NCBI RefSeq assembly: GCF_018390535.1
Contig: NZ_JAHBBW010000013.1
Location: forward strand, 1-64,000
From: Bacteroides propionicigenes
Lineage (GTDB): Bacteria; Bacteroidota; Bacteroidia; Bacteroidales; Bacteroidaceae
Length of the DNA: 64,000 nucleotides
Direction of reading: 5' to 3'
The notes under the pieces are model-generated. The model searched no databases. It had not been told where the DNA came from and saw nothing but the letters and a program-made list of their open reading frames with translations. How positions within the stretch are numbered: position 1 is the stretch's first letter; the number at the start of each line of letters is the position of its first letter. Position numbers and translations under genes: made by a program. Below, one piece after another: positions 17,516-26,002 of this stretch.

Positions 17516-18802
17516 TTATTTCCCTTTTCCTGTCATTATCTCCAGCACCAGTCTGTCCGTTTCATCCATTCCTTTAGAACCTATCTTTGTCAGGTTGCGG
17601 ATGCTTTGATCTACATCTTCATCAATTATTCCTTCAACTGAAGTAACACAACGATTCTCCATTGCCATTATGGCGGAAAGGACGGCGGTGGAAACGCCGG
17701 TAGTTACTTTCAGGGCGCAACTGGGCTTGGCGCCGTCACAAATCATTCCGGTAAGGTTGGCAATCATATTCTGAACGGCAAAGGCAACTTGTTCGTAAGT
17801 GCCGCCCATCAGCCAAGTGATGCCGCAACTGGAACCCGTAGCCGCTACCACACAACCGCATAGTGCAGACAGGCGACCGAGGCTTTGCTTGATGTAAATC
17901 ACAGTCAGATGGCTAAGCATGAGGGCGCGAATCAATTCCTCCTCCGATTTACCGTTTTCTTCGGCATAAACCAGGACGGGCAACGTGGCGGAGATGCCTT
18001 GGTTTCCACTTCCGGAATTACTCATTACCGGTATCATAGCACCTGCCATACGGGCATCACATGCGCCGGATGTATAAGAAAGGATATGAGAGAACACGCT
18101 ATCGCCCAATATCTTATGTTCATAAGTGCCACGCAGCATTCTGCCCAGCCCATGACCGTAGTTTCCATCGAAAGAGCGTTCGGCGGCAGCTTTATTCAAA
18201 CGGGCAGTCTCAAGAATAAAACGTATTTCGTCCAGCGGAGCATTCATGGCAAAGTTATACACTTTGCGCAAAGTCAGTTCTACGGTTTGCTCTTCCGCTT
18301 CCCCGCAACTTGTGCTTTGCTTATTCAAAAGGATGTCATTGTTACGGGCTATATATATAAAAGTAGTATGTCCGCCGGCAATAATGGCAGTAGCCTTGTT
18401 CTCACCCGATTCGCAACATACTTCGATGTAGAGTTTCTCTGTGATATTCTTTTTGAGGGCTATATTAACGCGTTTTTCACCGATAAAGCATTTTCCTTCC
18501 TCCACTGCTGCAGGACTACTGTCTTTCAGCACTTCCAGCTGATATTCCGATTTGCCTATCAGCGCTCCCAACGCTATGGCAATGGGCAGCCCTATCATGC
18601 CCGTACCGGGAATTCCGACACCCATTGCATTTTTCAAGATATTGGCACTTAACAAGACATTTATCTTTTCCGGTTTTGTCCCCAAGGTTTCGGTCGCTTT
18701 CGCCACACATAAAGCTACGGCAATAGGTTCTGTACACCCGATGGCGGGAACTACTTCACGCTGCACTAAGGCAATTATCTGTTTTCTCTCTGTTTCAGTC
18801 AT
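17516..18802 (-). CDS. L-cysteine desulfidase / serine dehydratase alpha-like protein (CyuA/YhaM, UPF0597 family)
   Basis: A cytosolic [4Fe-4S] enzyme of about 428 residues, expected to break down L-cysteine (or L-serine) to pyruvate, ammonia and sulfide. The N-terminal EVVPAIGCTEPIAVALC, the SNSGSGNQGISATLPV motif and conserved cysteines in LCGCVVAATGSSCGI and MICDGAKPSCALK are those of the CyuA/UPF0597 family. A GTG codon lies immediately before the ATG at 18802; I use the ATG. It is a single gene with a -7 element about 25 bp upstream. The cysteine-desulfidase role is known for family members; substrate preference here is not shown. Confidence 0.88.
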   Translation of the reverse strand: MTETERKQIIALVQREVVPAIGCTEPIAVALCVAKATETLGTKPEKINVLLSANILKNAMGVGIPGTGMIGLPIAIALGALIGKSEYQLEVLKDSSPAAVEEGKCFIGEKRVNIALKKNITEKLYIEVCCESGENKATAIIAGGHTTFIYIARNNDILLNKQSTSCGEAEEQTVELTLRKVYNFAMNAPLDEIRFILETARLNKAAAERSFDGNYGHGLGRMLRGTYEHKILGDSVFSHILSYTSGACDARMAGAMIPVMSNSGSGNQGISATLPVLVYAEENGKSEEELIRALMLSHLTVIYIKQSLGRLSALCGCVVAATGSSCGITWLMGGTYEQVAFAVQNMIANLTGMICDGAKPSCALKVTTGVSTAVLSAIMAMENRCVTSVEGIIDEDVDQSIRNLTKIGSKGMDETDRLVLEIMTGKGK

Positions 18803-18825
18803 CACTACTTCAGTTTTTAATCATG

Positions 18826-18833
18826 CAAAAATA
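18826..18833 (-). promoter_or_regulatory. -7 promoter element of the desulfidase gene
   Basis: TATTTTTG on the minus strand fits TAnnTTTG, 23 bp before the ATG. No clear -33 TTTG is present. Confidence 0.45.
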
Positions 18834-18864
18834 GCAAAAAGGATTGGAGAAACAACGATAGCCG

Positions 18865-18902
18865 CCATTATTCATTTCACATTATACAATTTGTATAATT
18901 CA
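18865..18902. repeat. 38-bp repeat with 19-bp palindrome, copy 1
   Basis: Identical to 19712-19749 except for one base. It contains the palindrome ATTATACAA-T-TTGTATAAT. The two copies bracket the GNAT/small-protein gene pair. This copy also lies upstream of the desulfidase promoter. Confidence 0.75.
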
Positions 18903-18912
18903 GTTACGACCG

Positions 18913-19422
18913 CTACATTTCCATCATGTCGAAGAACATCAGACGCGTGTGCTTGTCATCATCATCGGAGACCAGCAATTTGAAGTCATTTTTGATGTAA
19001 AAGGGTACGGCGGACAAATAAGCGTCAACAGTGATAAAGCGGAAAGTCGAGCATGTATCTTCGGCATTGAGCATATGTTTGATAGACAACATCAGTTTGC
19101 TTCCGATACCGGTGTTCCGATAATCCTGTGAAACAGCCAGCCGCCCAATCTTTACAGCAGGGTAACTGCTGAAATGTTTGTCGTGAGGGAAGAGCTTTTT
19201 CATTTTTCTCCATGCGGAACCGGATGCTTCCACACGTGACACCTTATCATTGAACAGACAGAAATAGGCAGCTATCTGTTCACCGTCGATAAGAAGGAAA
19301 GTTTTTCCGATGTGTTTATCATGAAATCCCTTTGCGTCATGCGCAAGAAAGCCATTCAAATCGGCATCGCCGCAATCGAATGGCTTTAACTCGTAATCTT
19401 CAGTTAGTTGTATCAGTTTCAT
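18913..19422 (-). CDS. GNAT acetyltransferase, possible toxin of a TacT-like module
   Basis: A 169-residue cytosolic GNAT-fold protein. The acetyl-CoA pyrophosphate loop is at RNTGIGSKLM, preceded by the beta4 strand GRLAVSQDY. The layout (about 160-175 residues, N-terminal DLNGFLAHDA, the GRLAV strand, C-terminal VPFYIKNDFKLL) resembles TacT/AtaT-type toxins, which acetylate aminoacyl-tRNA. Its start overlaps the stop of the 60-residue gene upstream by 4 bp (ATGA), as toxin genes often do. That partner does not resemble the ribbon-helix-helix TacA antitoxin. The GNAT family is firm. Toxin activity is inferred from arrangement and size; ordinary metabolite acetylation is the alternative. Confidence 0.8.
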   Translation of the reverse strand: MKLIQLTEDYELKPFDCGDADLNGFLAHDAKGFHDKHIGKTFLLIDGEQIAAYFCLFNDKVSRVEASGSAWRKMKKLFPHDKHFSSYPAVKIGRLAVSQDYRNTGIGSKLMLSIKHMLNAEDTCSTFRFITVDAYLSAVPFYIKNDFKLLVSDDDDKHTRLMFFDMMEM

Positions 19423-19601
19423 ACACGGCTTATGCTTGGAAACTTCACTTCGGTTATCAACTCTTCATAAGCCTTGCGAGCCTTATCCCGGTTGGCTTTA
19501 CGCTCTTCCGCGGTCAAGTTCTCTACCCGCTTCATTTCTGCCTCGAAACGAGCGGCATCTTTACCGAACAGTATCGGTGTTTCTCTAATAGGTCTTGCCA
19601 T
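19419..19601 (-). CDS. Small 60-residue protein paired with the GNAT gene, possible antitoxin
   Basis: Begins MARPIRETPILFGKDAARFE, followed by a charged, helix-rich middle (VENLTAEERKANRDKARKAYEEL) and a short tail. No DNA-binding fold can be named, although the protein is basic at both ends and mostly helical. It has its own good promoter just upstream and a 4-bp overlap with the GNAT gene, so the two are translationally coupled. I do not recognise a named family beyond a general impression of conserved small genes next to acetyltransferases in Bacteroidota. The antitoxin role is inference. Confidence 0.75.
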   Translation of the reverse strand: MARPIRETPILFGKDAARFEAEMKRVENLTAEERKANRDKARKAYEELITEVKFPSISRV

Positions 19602-19634
19602 AGTCGTTTCTTTCTAATAGGTTTATATTCAACA

Positions 19635-19666
19635 CAAAAGTAATATATCTCTTTGAGACTGCCAAA
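19635..19666 (-). promoter_or_regulatory. Promoter of the GNAT/small-protein operon
   Basis: TTTG (19666-19663), a 20-bp spacer and TACTTTTG (19642-19635) on the minus strand fit the Bacteroides consensus. The -7 element is about 34 bp before the start of the 60-residue gene. Confidence 0.75.
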
Positions 19667-19711
19667 TAAAAAGGATAAGAAGTGATGATTATCAGATGAT
19701 ATGTGACACTT

Positions 19712-19760
19712 CCATTATTCATTTCGCATTATACAATTTGTATAATTCAAAATGAATAAT
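19712..19760. repeat. 38-bp repeat with nested palindromes, copy 2
   Basis: The first 38 bp repeat the 18865-18902 element with one change. Here an outer inverted repeat is added: ATTATTCATTT at 19714 and AAATGAATAAT at 19750 surround the inner 19-bp palindrome. It lies about 110 bp upstream of the small gene. It could be an operator or a small dispersed element. The rest of 19602-20031 holds two promoters and no gene. Confidence 0.7.
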
Positions 19761-19950
19761 TACATTTATATTCACTAAGTGTAGATTAAGCAAATATGAG
19801 AAATCCTTTTATCATTACCGGCAACATTCCGGATGTTCTTTTCCGTATGTATCTCCTAAAGTTAAGAGAAAGTGATATCGTTTCAAAACTTTTATAATGC
19901 CGAAAGAGCAGAAAGGATTGGAGAAATACTTTATTTACGAAAAAGAAACC

Positions 19951-19958
19951 TAACTTTG
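19951..19958 (+). promoter_or_regulatory. -7 promoter element (TAACTTTG) of the PCMD lipoprotein/porin operon
   Basis: A match to TAnnTTTG 73 bp before the lipoprotein start. The -33 element is poor. Confidence 0.5.
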
Positions 19959-20031
19959 TCGACCGAATTTTGTTATTATTAAAGTTACAAAGGCTTTAAT
20001 TAGCAAACAGTTATTAACTAAACAGAAAAAT

Positions 20032-21171
20032 ATGAGACTTAAAAATCTGATAGCCTGCCTCTTTTTAGGCTTCGCAACAACATCGTGCATTCAAGACGAA
20101 GCACTCAACTCCGAAGCAGCCATTGATGCTTGTACCGGTACAGACGTACAATTAGCTCATATCAATAGCGATTCAAAAGAGATAAACATATACGTGCATA
20201 AAGGAGCGGATTTATCAAAACAGCAATTACAGTTTAAGTTGCCCGCAGGCGCAACCCTCAAAGCGAACGAACATTATCCGGATGACGTAATGAACAATTA
20301 CGATTTCAGCAATGACTCGCACTCACGCACCTTTACCGTAACTTCCGAAGACGGAGAATGGCACTCCACATATACCGTAAAGATTATACCGACCGAAGTA
20401 CCCGGCTCTTTCCACTTTGAAGAACTGCTTCCATCAAGCAATACCGAGTACGACATTCTTTATGAGTTCGAACCGGGAACATCAACCAGTGTTTCACGTG
20501 TACTGCAATGGTCAAGCGGTAACCCCGGATTCAAGTTAACCAGTATGGCAGATAACCGTACCGGCTATCCAACCCAGCAAATAACCGACGGCTACCGCGG
20601 CAAAGGGTTGAAACTAACCACCTGCGACACCGGCAGCTTCGGCGCTATGGTGAAGATGTATATTGCGGCTGGCAACCTGTTCATCGGCTCTTTCGACTTG
20701 GCAAACGCACTAAAAGATCCTTTGCGGGCTACTAAGTTCGGCATACAATATTACAAGCGTCCCGTTTCACTAAAAGGCTACTATAAGTTCAAAGCCGGAG
20801 ACGTGTACACCGATGAAGGCGTAGTACAGAAAGACAAAAAAGACCGTTTCGACATTTATGCCATACTATACGAGGCAAACGAAAACTCTTTCATGCTGGA
20901 TGGCAGCAACAGCTTGGATTTGACTTCCGACAAGCTCGTATCCATCGCCCGTATCAGCGAAGAAGAAGCTAAAGAAACCGATACATGGACAGCGTTTGAG
21001 TTGCCTTTTGAAGCGGTAAACGGTAAAAGCATAGACGCTGCCAAATTGCAGAACGGTAAATATAAATTAAGTATTGTCCTTTCCTCCAGTGTAGACGGCG
21101 CTTACTTCAAAGGAGCTGTTGGCAGCACACTGCATATAGACGAATTAGAACTTATAAGCGAAGACAACTAA
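20032..21171 (+). CDS. PCMD-domain outer-membrane lipoprotein
   Basis: A 379-residue exported lipoprotein. The signal peptide ends in a lipobox with Cys19 (ATTSC), and IQDE follows, an acidic signal of the kind that sends Bacteroides lipoproteins to the cell surface. Residues 40-130 form a beta-rich domain of the kind that starts many surface lipoproteins. From about 140 to the end is the PCMD (putative carbohydrate metabolism) beta-sandwich domain, with the end FKGAVGSTLHIDELELIS. The same end is seen in the protein at 22584-24104, so the two are paralogues. It lies 8 bp before a beta-barrel gene and is cotranscribed with it. No enzymatic role can be assigned; glycan or surface binding is plausible. 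Confidence 0.82.
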   Translation: MRLKNLIACLFLGFATTSCIQDEALNSEAAIDACTGTDVQLAHINSDSKEINIYVHKGADLSKQQLQFKLPAGATLKANEHYPDDVMNNYDFSNDSHSRTFTVTSEDGEWHSTYTVKIIPTEVPGSFHFEELLPSSNTEYDILYEFEPGTSTSVSRVLQWSSGNPGFKLTSMADNRTGYPTQQITDGYRGKGLKLTTCDTGSFGAMVKMYIAAGNLFIGSFDLANALKDPLRATKFGIQYYKRPVSLKGYYKFKAGDVYTDEGVVQKDKKDRFDIYAILYEANENSFMLDGSNSLDLTSDKLVSIARISEEEAKETDTWTAFELPFEAVNGKSIDAAKLQNGKYKLSIVLSSSVDGAYFKGAVGSTLHIDELELISEDN

Positions 21172-21179
21172 TATTCAGT

Positions 21180-21965
21180 ATGAAAAAGTATCATTTTATT
21201 TGCATTATAGCCGTACTGTTGGCAATGGCTGCCAACGTACAGGCACAAGAAGAAAGAAATAAGAGTCTTATCAACTCCTATCTGCATGGTTGGGAATATG
21301 GCATAAAAGCCGGATTCAATATTGGTGGTACATCTCCTATTCCTCTGCCTAAGGAAATACGTAAAATAAACAGTTATGCACCCGGCATAGCCATTGCCAT
21401 TGAAGGTAATGCCACCAAATGGTTTGACAAAGACAAGAAATGGGGACTCACATTGGGCTTACGATTAGAGAACAAGAACATGACAACCGAAGCCACCGTA
21501 AAGAATTACGGTATGAAAATCATCAATACCAATGGCGGAGAGTTGGCAGGACTTTGGACAGGAGGAGTCAAAACTAAAGTAAAGAACTCTTATCTTACCA
21601 TTCCCGTTCTGGCAAACTACCATATCAGTAAACGCTGGATATTGTCTGCCGGCCCTTATTTCTCCTATTTGCTGGAGGGCAACTTCTCCGGACACGTTTA
21701 CGAAGGGCATCTACGTACCCCCGACCAAACCGGTTCAAAAGTTGAATTCACCGGAGAAAGTATCGCAACGTATGACTTCTCCAATGATTTAAGAAAATTT
21801 CAGTGGGGCTTACAACTTGGCGGAGAATGGAAAGCATTCAAACACCTTACCGTACATGCCGACTTGACATGGGGGCTGAACAATATCTTCCAGAAAGACT
21901 TTAATACAATAACATTTAATATGTATCCCATCTATATGAACTTAGGATTTGGGTATGCATTCTAA
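21180..21965 (+). CDS. Outer-membrane beta-barrel (porin/PorT-like) protein
   Basis: A 261-residue exported protein with a Sec signal peptide ending AANVQAQ. The mature part has alternating hydrophobic strands with glycine-rich turns: GIKAGFNIGG near the start, YHISKRWILSAGPYFSYLL in the middle, and LGFGYAF with a terminal Phe, the usual barrel-assembly signal. This fits small 8-stranded barrels (PorT or OmpW-like). It is 8 bp after the PCMD lipoprotein gene, so the pair may form a surface complex. Function is unknown. Confidence 0.8.
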   Translation: MKKYHFICIIAVLLAMAANVQAQEERNKSLINSYLHGWEYGIKAGFNIGGTSPIPLPKEIRKINSYAPGIAIAIEGNATKWFDKDKKWGLTLGLRLENKNMTTEATVKNYGMKIINTNGGELAGLWTGGVKTKVKNSYLTIPVLANYHISKRWILSAGPYFSYLLEGNFSGHVYEGHLRTPDQTGSKVEFTGESIATYDFSNDLRKFQWGLQLGGEWKAFKHLTVHADLTWGLNNIFQKDFNTITFNMYPIYMNLGFGYAF

Positions 21966-21986
21966 ATATAAAGTTTGAGTGTTTTC

Positions 21987-22094
21987 TCATCACTCGTCAC
22001 TTTTAGTGGTAACATATTAAAGCAAAAGGAGTTATCGAGTGATAACAATCATAATAAGGAGTGACGACCGCTTTTGGTCGTCACTCCTTATTAT
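21987..22094. repeat. Composite 3'-end element, copy 1, ending in a 19-bp terminator-like hairpin
   Basis: It begins TCATCACTCGTCACTTTT and carries the inverted GAGTGATAACAA some 50 bp later. It ends in a perfect 19-bp stem (22051-22069 with 22076-22094) flanked by A/T. The element at 62551-62650 has the same plan. It lies directly after the porin gene and probably acts as its transcription terminator on both strands. Between here and 22584 a second repeat and one more terminator are found but no gene. Confidence 0.75.
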
Positions 22095-22287
22095 AATCCC
22101 ATTGTTTCTTTTTCTCTTATAACTTACTCACATACAAGGATTTTCCCTTAATCTACATCAAACCGTTAATAGGAGTAAATTTCCCTTTTATTGCAGCATA
22201 TAGTCCTCAACCATACATACAAAAGAGATTCCGGCACGTTCTTTTTGTCGTTATAGCGTATACTAAATGCCACTATGCACGTAACTA

Positions 22288-22383
22288 AACCTCGTTTTAC
22301 AGTTGCGGGCTGTACGGTTTGCAGTTGTGGGCTCTACAGCCCGCAGTTGGCAACCGTACAGCCCGCAACTGTAAAACGAGGTT
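22288..22383. repeat. Palindromic element with perfect 32-bp arms, copy A
   Basis: The arms are 22288-22319 and 22352-22383 with no mismatch, starting AACCTCGTTTTACAGTTGCG. The inner 32 bp repeat the GCAGTTGnGGGCT unit in both orientations. A diverged second copy with the same outer sequence is at 63407-63506. The 20 bp to the left also resemble each other in the two copies, so the element is larger than the palindrome. Confidence 0.88.
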
Positions 22384-22522
22384 ATACTACTGATGAAAAC
22401 AGAAAAAACACAAAGCTGGGGTATGTTTTCAAAGAAGTATGATAATGTTTCAGTCTATGGAAATCGGAGATAAGCACAGAGGATAATCTTAATTACCCCT
22501 CAAAAGACTATACTAAAAGTAT

Positions 22523-22560
22523 TAAAAAAAGGTAAGAAACACTGATTGTTTCTTACCTTT
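22523..22560 (-). terminator. Terminator of the second PCMD lipoprotein gene
   Basis: On the minus strand AAAGGTAAGAAAC and GTTTCTTACCTTT form a perfect 13-bp stem with a 7-nt loop, then a run of T. It begins 24 bp after the stop codon. Confidence 0.85.
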
Positions 22561-22583
22561 CAAATTTCTAAATTATAATATCA

Positions 22584-24104
22584 TCATTCACCAATAATTT
22601 CTAATTCATCTACAATAAGAGTACTATTTACAGCACCCTTAAATTTGTCACCATCTTTACTTGAAGAGCACACAATAGCCAATTTATATTCCTTACTTTC
22701 ATCATAAGATTTACCTTCCAAATATTTAAACGGAATATTAAACTTAGTCCATTCTGCCTTTTCAGAGCCATCTTCCAACTGAGCAAGTGCTACACGATAT
22801 TGTGATGTGTTAATATCTTCACCTGTTAAAGTTACCTCTTTTCCATTTTCATCAACAGCTTCATAAAGTACAGCTTGAATAGCACACTCATCTTTGATAT
22901 CAAGATTCTCTTCTACAGGAGATTTCGTTCCATCTACATAATTATCCCCAGCCGTATATTTATAGACTCCCTTAAATAGTATAGGCTTTTTATCATAAGG
23001 TATACCAAACTTTGTTGATTTTAGAGCTGGGAAAGTTGTTTTAAACTGCCCCATAAATAAAGAGCCTGAAGTTATAGGGGCAATAGTACCAAAAGGATGA
23101 TTTTTAGAATATAAAGTCACCAGTTTAGCTGCTTTACCTGTAAATCCATTATCTTCAGATGTAACAGGAAAACCAATCAATAAAGGAGAAAATGATGTAT
23201 TATTCATGAGTGCTGCCCCTTCATTTGATGTATTCAATTCCTCTTTAGGATTTGGATTCCAATATTCTGATTCTTTCCCTTCATTTGTAACATACCAAGT
23301 TTCAAAAGAGTATTTTATTAAAGAGTTTCTTACAGGGGTTTTTACTATATATTCCACTACTGTACCATCTTCTGCCAGCACAGTAATCGTTACATCTTTT
23401 GAAAGGTCCATAGCCTTACCACTTTCCACAGACGTAGTTGCTTTGTCAGAAACAGTAAACGTAGGAACTACAGTTTTCAATACATTTGCATCAGCTTCCA
23501 CCGCAGCCTCGTCTACTCTAAATGTGATTGTATTATCATCATTAATAACCGGTTGCTCAATTACAATGGAATTTGCTTTGTTAGACATATCGAAAGAGAA
23601 AGCCGTAATCTTAGCTTCACTGCTTTCAGAGCCAGTCAGACGAGTACCTTCATACACAACTTTGACTTTCTGCTCCAAGCTGCCTACAGTGGCATCGATA
23701 TCCATATCAACTTTTACGGCACCATTTGAAGCTGTACCTTTGGCATTAATTATACAAGACAAGGTTTCTACCTTCAAATCTTGGGTACCAGAAAATGTAT
23801 AAGTATTACCATTCTGAGATAATACACAGTTCTTCAACTCAACATCACCGATAGCAATCCCCATAAAGCTAAAATTAGCTAAAGAAAGATTTATAGCAGA
23901 AGGACTGGCCTTTTCAATCTTAATCTTTTGAGGTTCGGAAGGCATAGTAGTTCCCTCTACTGTCACAGTCAAGGTTCCTTTATAATCACCTGCTATTTCT
24001 TCTTCAATAACTTTAGAGTAGTCAGGATCATCATCATCGCTACAAGCGGTAAATAAACTCATTGAACAGATCAATGCAAATAAAAAAAACAAACTTTTCT
24101 TCAT
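22584..24104 (-). CDS. Multidomain PCMD surface lipoprotein with calycin-like N-terminal domain
   Basis: A 506-residue exported lipoprotein with lipobox Cys21 (LFTAC). SDDDD follows, a strong acidic surface-export signal. Residues about 30-155 form a lipocalin/calycin-like barrel (EIAGDYKGTLTVTVEGT...), 160-260 an Ig-like repeat with strand pattern FRVDEAAVEADANVLKTVVPTFTVS, and 265-506 a PCMD domain. The C-terminal end, FKGAVNSTLIVDELEIIGE, matches that of the lipoprotein at 20032-21171. The gene is lower in GC than its neighbours, as many surface lipoprotein genes are. It is a lone gene with no recognised partner; function is unknown. Confidence 0.8.
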   Translation of the reverse strand: MKKSLFFLFALICSMSLFTACSDDDDPDYSKVIEEEIAGDYKGTLTVTVEGTTMPSEPQKIKIEKASPSAINLSLANFSFMGIAIGDVELKNCVLSQNGNTYTFSGTQDLKVETLSCIINAKGTASNGAVKVDMDIDATVGSLEQKVKVVYEGTRLTGSESSEAKITAFSFDMSNKANSIVIEQPVINDDNTITFRVDEAAVEADANVLKTVVPTFTVSDKATTSVESGKAMDLSKDVTITVLAEDGTVVEYIVKTPVRNSLIKYSFETWYVTNEGKESEYWNPNPKEELNTSNEGAALMNNTSFSPLLIGFPVTSEDNGFTGKAAKLVTLYSKNHPFGTIAPITSGSLFMGQFKTTFPALKSTKFGIPYDKKPILFKGVYKYTAGDNYVDGTKSPVEENLDIKDECAIQAVLYEAVDENGKEVTLTGEDINTSQYRVALAQLEDGSEKAEWTKFNIPFKYLEGKSYDESKEYKLAIVCSSSKDGDKFKGAVNSTLIVDELEIIGE

Positions 24105-24474
24105 ATAAGTACTTGTTTAGTTAATAAAATTCCCATACAATTATGGGTGGATTAATATTCTCTTTTTTATCTATGGCGCAAAATAACAGTTTTTAAAACC
24201 TCCAAACAAGGTCTTTTATATAGAATAGATGTCCCTTTTTTCATATAGGAGCATTTATAAAGTTTCTTCACATTCTTAAAGGATTCTATGGATTTACGAA
24301 CGGAATCAATAGGTTGAAACAGTAATTGACACTCCCGAAAGCCGGAAAATAAAAGATTTATTGCCATTTTTGAAACGTTTTACAAAAATAATTGTTACCT
24401 TTAAAAAGTCAAAGCCCGTTATGACAGGGCAAACTGGCACATTAACCTCATTATAAACTCTTAAAGCATTTGAT
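24105..24474. other. 370-bp AT-rich divergent intergenic region
   Basis: It lies between the divergent PCMD lipoprotein gene and aroC. A TACCTTTA at about 24396 could be an imperfect -7 element for aroC. No gene, repeat or convincing second promoter was seen. Confidence 0.5.
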
Positions 24475-25551
24475 ATGTTCAACTCATTCGGTAATATTCT
24501 CCGCCTTACCAGTTTCGGAGAGTCACATGGTAAAGGCATAGGCGGTGTAATAGATGGATTCCCCGCAGGAATTACCATCGATATGGATTTTGTCCAATCG
24601 GAACTCGACCGTCGCCGTCCGGGACAATCACGTATCACCACCTCACGCAAAGAATCTGATAAAGTAGAATTCCTTTCCGGCATTTTCGAAGGTAAATCCA
24701 CCGGATGCCCCATCGGATTCATCGTATGGAATGAAAACCAACACTCCAACGACTATAATAATCTGAAAGAAGTATATCGCCCCTCGCACGCCGACTATAC
24801 ATATAACGTAAAATACGGAATACGCGACCACCGTGGCGGAGGACGCTCATCGGCACGCGAAACCATTTCGCGCGTTGTGGCAGGAGCATTGGCCAAATTG
24901 GCTTTGAAACAGCTGGGCATCCGCATCACGGCATACACTTCACAAGTAGGTCCTATCAAGCTGGAAGAAAACTATACCGCTTACGACCTCGACCTGATTG
25001 AGAGCAATCCGGTGCGTTGCCCCGACCCGGAGAAGGCGAAAGAAATGGAAGAGCTCATCTTCAAGATAAAAGGAGAAGGCGACACCATTGGCGGCGTAGT
25101 GACTTGTGTCATCAAAGGATGCCCCATCGGACTGGGACAACCCATTTACGGCAAACTTCAATCGGCCCTTGCCGCCGGTATGCTCAGCATCAATGCTGCA
25201 AAGGCATTTGAATACGGTGAAGGCTTCAAAGGTCTGAAGATGAAAGGTTCCGAGCAAAACGACGTATTCTTCAATAATAACGGACGCATCGAAACACACA
25301 CCAACCACTCCGGCGGTATTCAGGGCGGCATCAGCAACGGACAGGACATCTACTTCCGCGTAGCCTTCAAGCCCGTGGCAACCGTACTCATGGAACAGCA
25401 TACCGTAAACATGGACGGCATAGACACCACCCTCAAAGCCCGCGGACGCCACGACCCCTGCGTGCTGCCCCGCGCCGTACCCATTGTAGAAGCTATGGCA
25501 GCCATGACATTATTGGATTATTATCTGATTGATAGAACAACACAACTCTGA
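24475..25551 (+). CDS. aroC: Chorismate synthase
   Basis: Last shared step of aromatic amino acid synthesis: 1,4-elimination of phosphate from EPSP to chorismate, using reduced FMN. It has 358 residues. All three family signatures are present: [14 protein letters not shown] near the N-terminus, [28 protein letters not shown] in the middle (the two basic/His patches and GGGRSS), and [19 protein letters not shown] near the C-terminus. It is monocistronic or reads into a small DUF1016 remnant 31 bp downstream. Confidence 0.96.
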   Translation: MFNSFGNILRLTSFGESHGKGIGGVIDGFPAGITIDMDFVQSELDRRRPGQSRITTSRKESDKVEFLSGIFEGKSTGCPIGFIVWNENQHSNDYNNLKEVYRPSHADYTYNVKYGIRDHRGGGRSSARETISRVVAGALAKLALKQLGIRITAYTSQVGPIKLEENYTAYDLDLIESNPVRCPDPEKAKEMEELIFKIKGEGDTIGGVVTCVIKGCPIGLGQPIYGKLQSALAAGMLSINAAKAFEYGEGFKGLKMKGSEQNDVFFNNNGRIETHTNHSGGIQGGISNGQDIYFRVAFKPVATVLMEQHTVNMDGIDTTLKARGRHDPCVLPRAVPIVEAMAAMTLLDYYLIDRTTQL

Positions 25552-25582
25552 TACCTATCAATAAAAGATAGACTTTATAGAT

Positions 25583-25951
25583 ATGGATAAAAACAATAAT
25601 ATTGCAAATTCACCAATTTTGGCAGAACAAGAATTAAATCAATTGGCTGACAATATTACCAATCTGGTAACTGACACTAAGAATCAATTAGTCCAAATTG
25701 TTAATACGACTTTGGTTTCTACCTATTGGAATATAGGCAAATACATTGTAGAGTTCGAGCAACAAGGAAATATTAAGGCTAAATATGGTACAGCATTGCT
25801 TTCTTCATTAGCAAAAATATTACGTATTAAATTAGGGAAAGGCTACAGCCGCCCTAATTTAAACAATATGAGAAAGTTCTATCTACTCTATCCAATTTGT
25901 CAGACAGTGTCTGACAAATTAAGTTGGTCGCACATTTTGGCATCATTCTAA
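25583..25951 (+). pseudogene. Truncated DUF1016 (YhcG N-terminal domain) gene
   Basis: 122 codons that match only the N-terminal helical domain of DUF1016/YhcG proteins: the VSTYWNIGKYIVEFEQQG segment and the GKGYSRPNLNNMRKFYLLYP motif. Full-length members have about 330-380 residues and continue with a PD-(D/E)XK nuclease domain. Here the frame ends after LSWSHILASF, and the nuclease part is not found in the following 50 bp before the next gene. The base composition is lower in GC than the flanking aroC and dipeptidase genes, so it looks like a decayed insertion. A short functional protein is possible but less likely. Confidence 0.8.
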
Positions 25952-26002
25952 GCCACACTAAAGACGAAAAAAATAAATAATGACATACTTATCTAATATT
26001 AT

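Noticed and set aside
22288..22383. Possible CRISPR array or tandem repeat because GCAGTTG units recur
   Set aside because: The units alternate in orientation inside one palindrome, with no spacers of even length and no cas genes.
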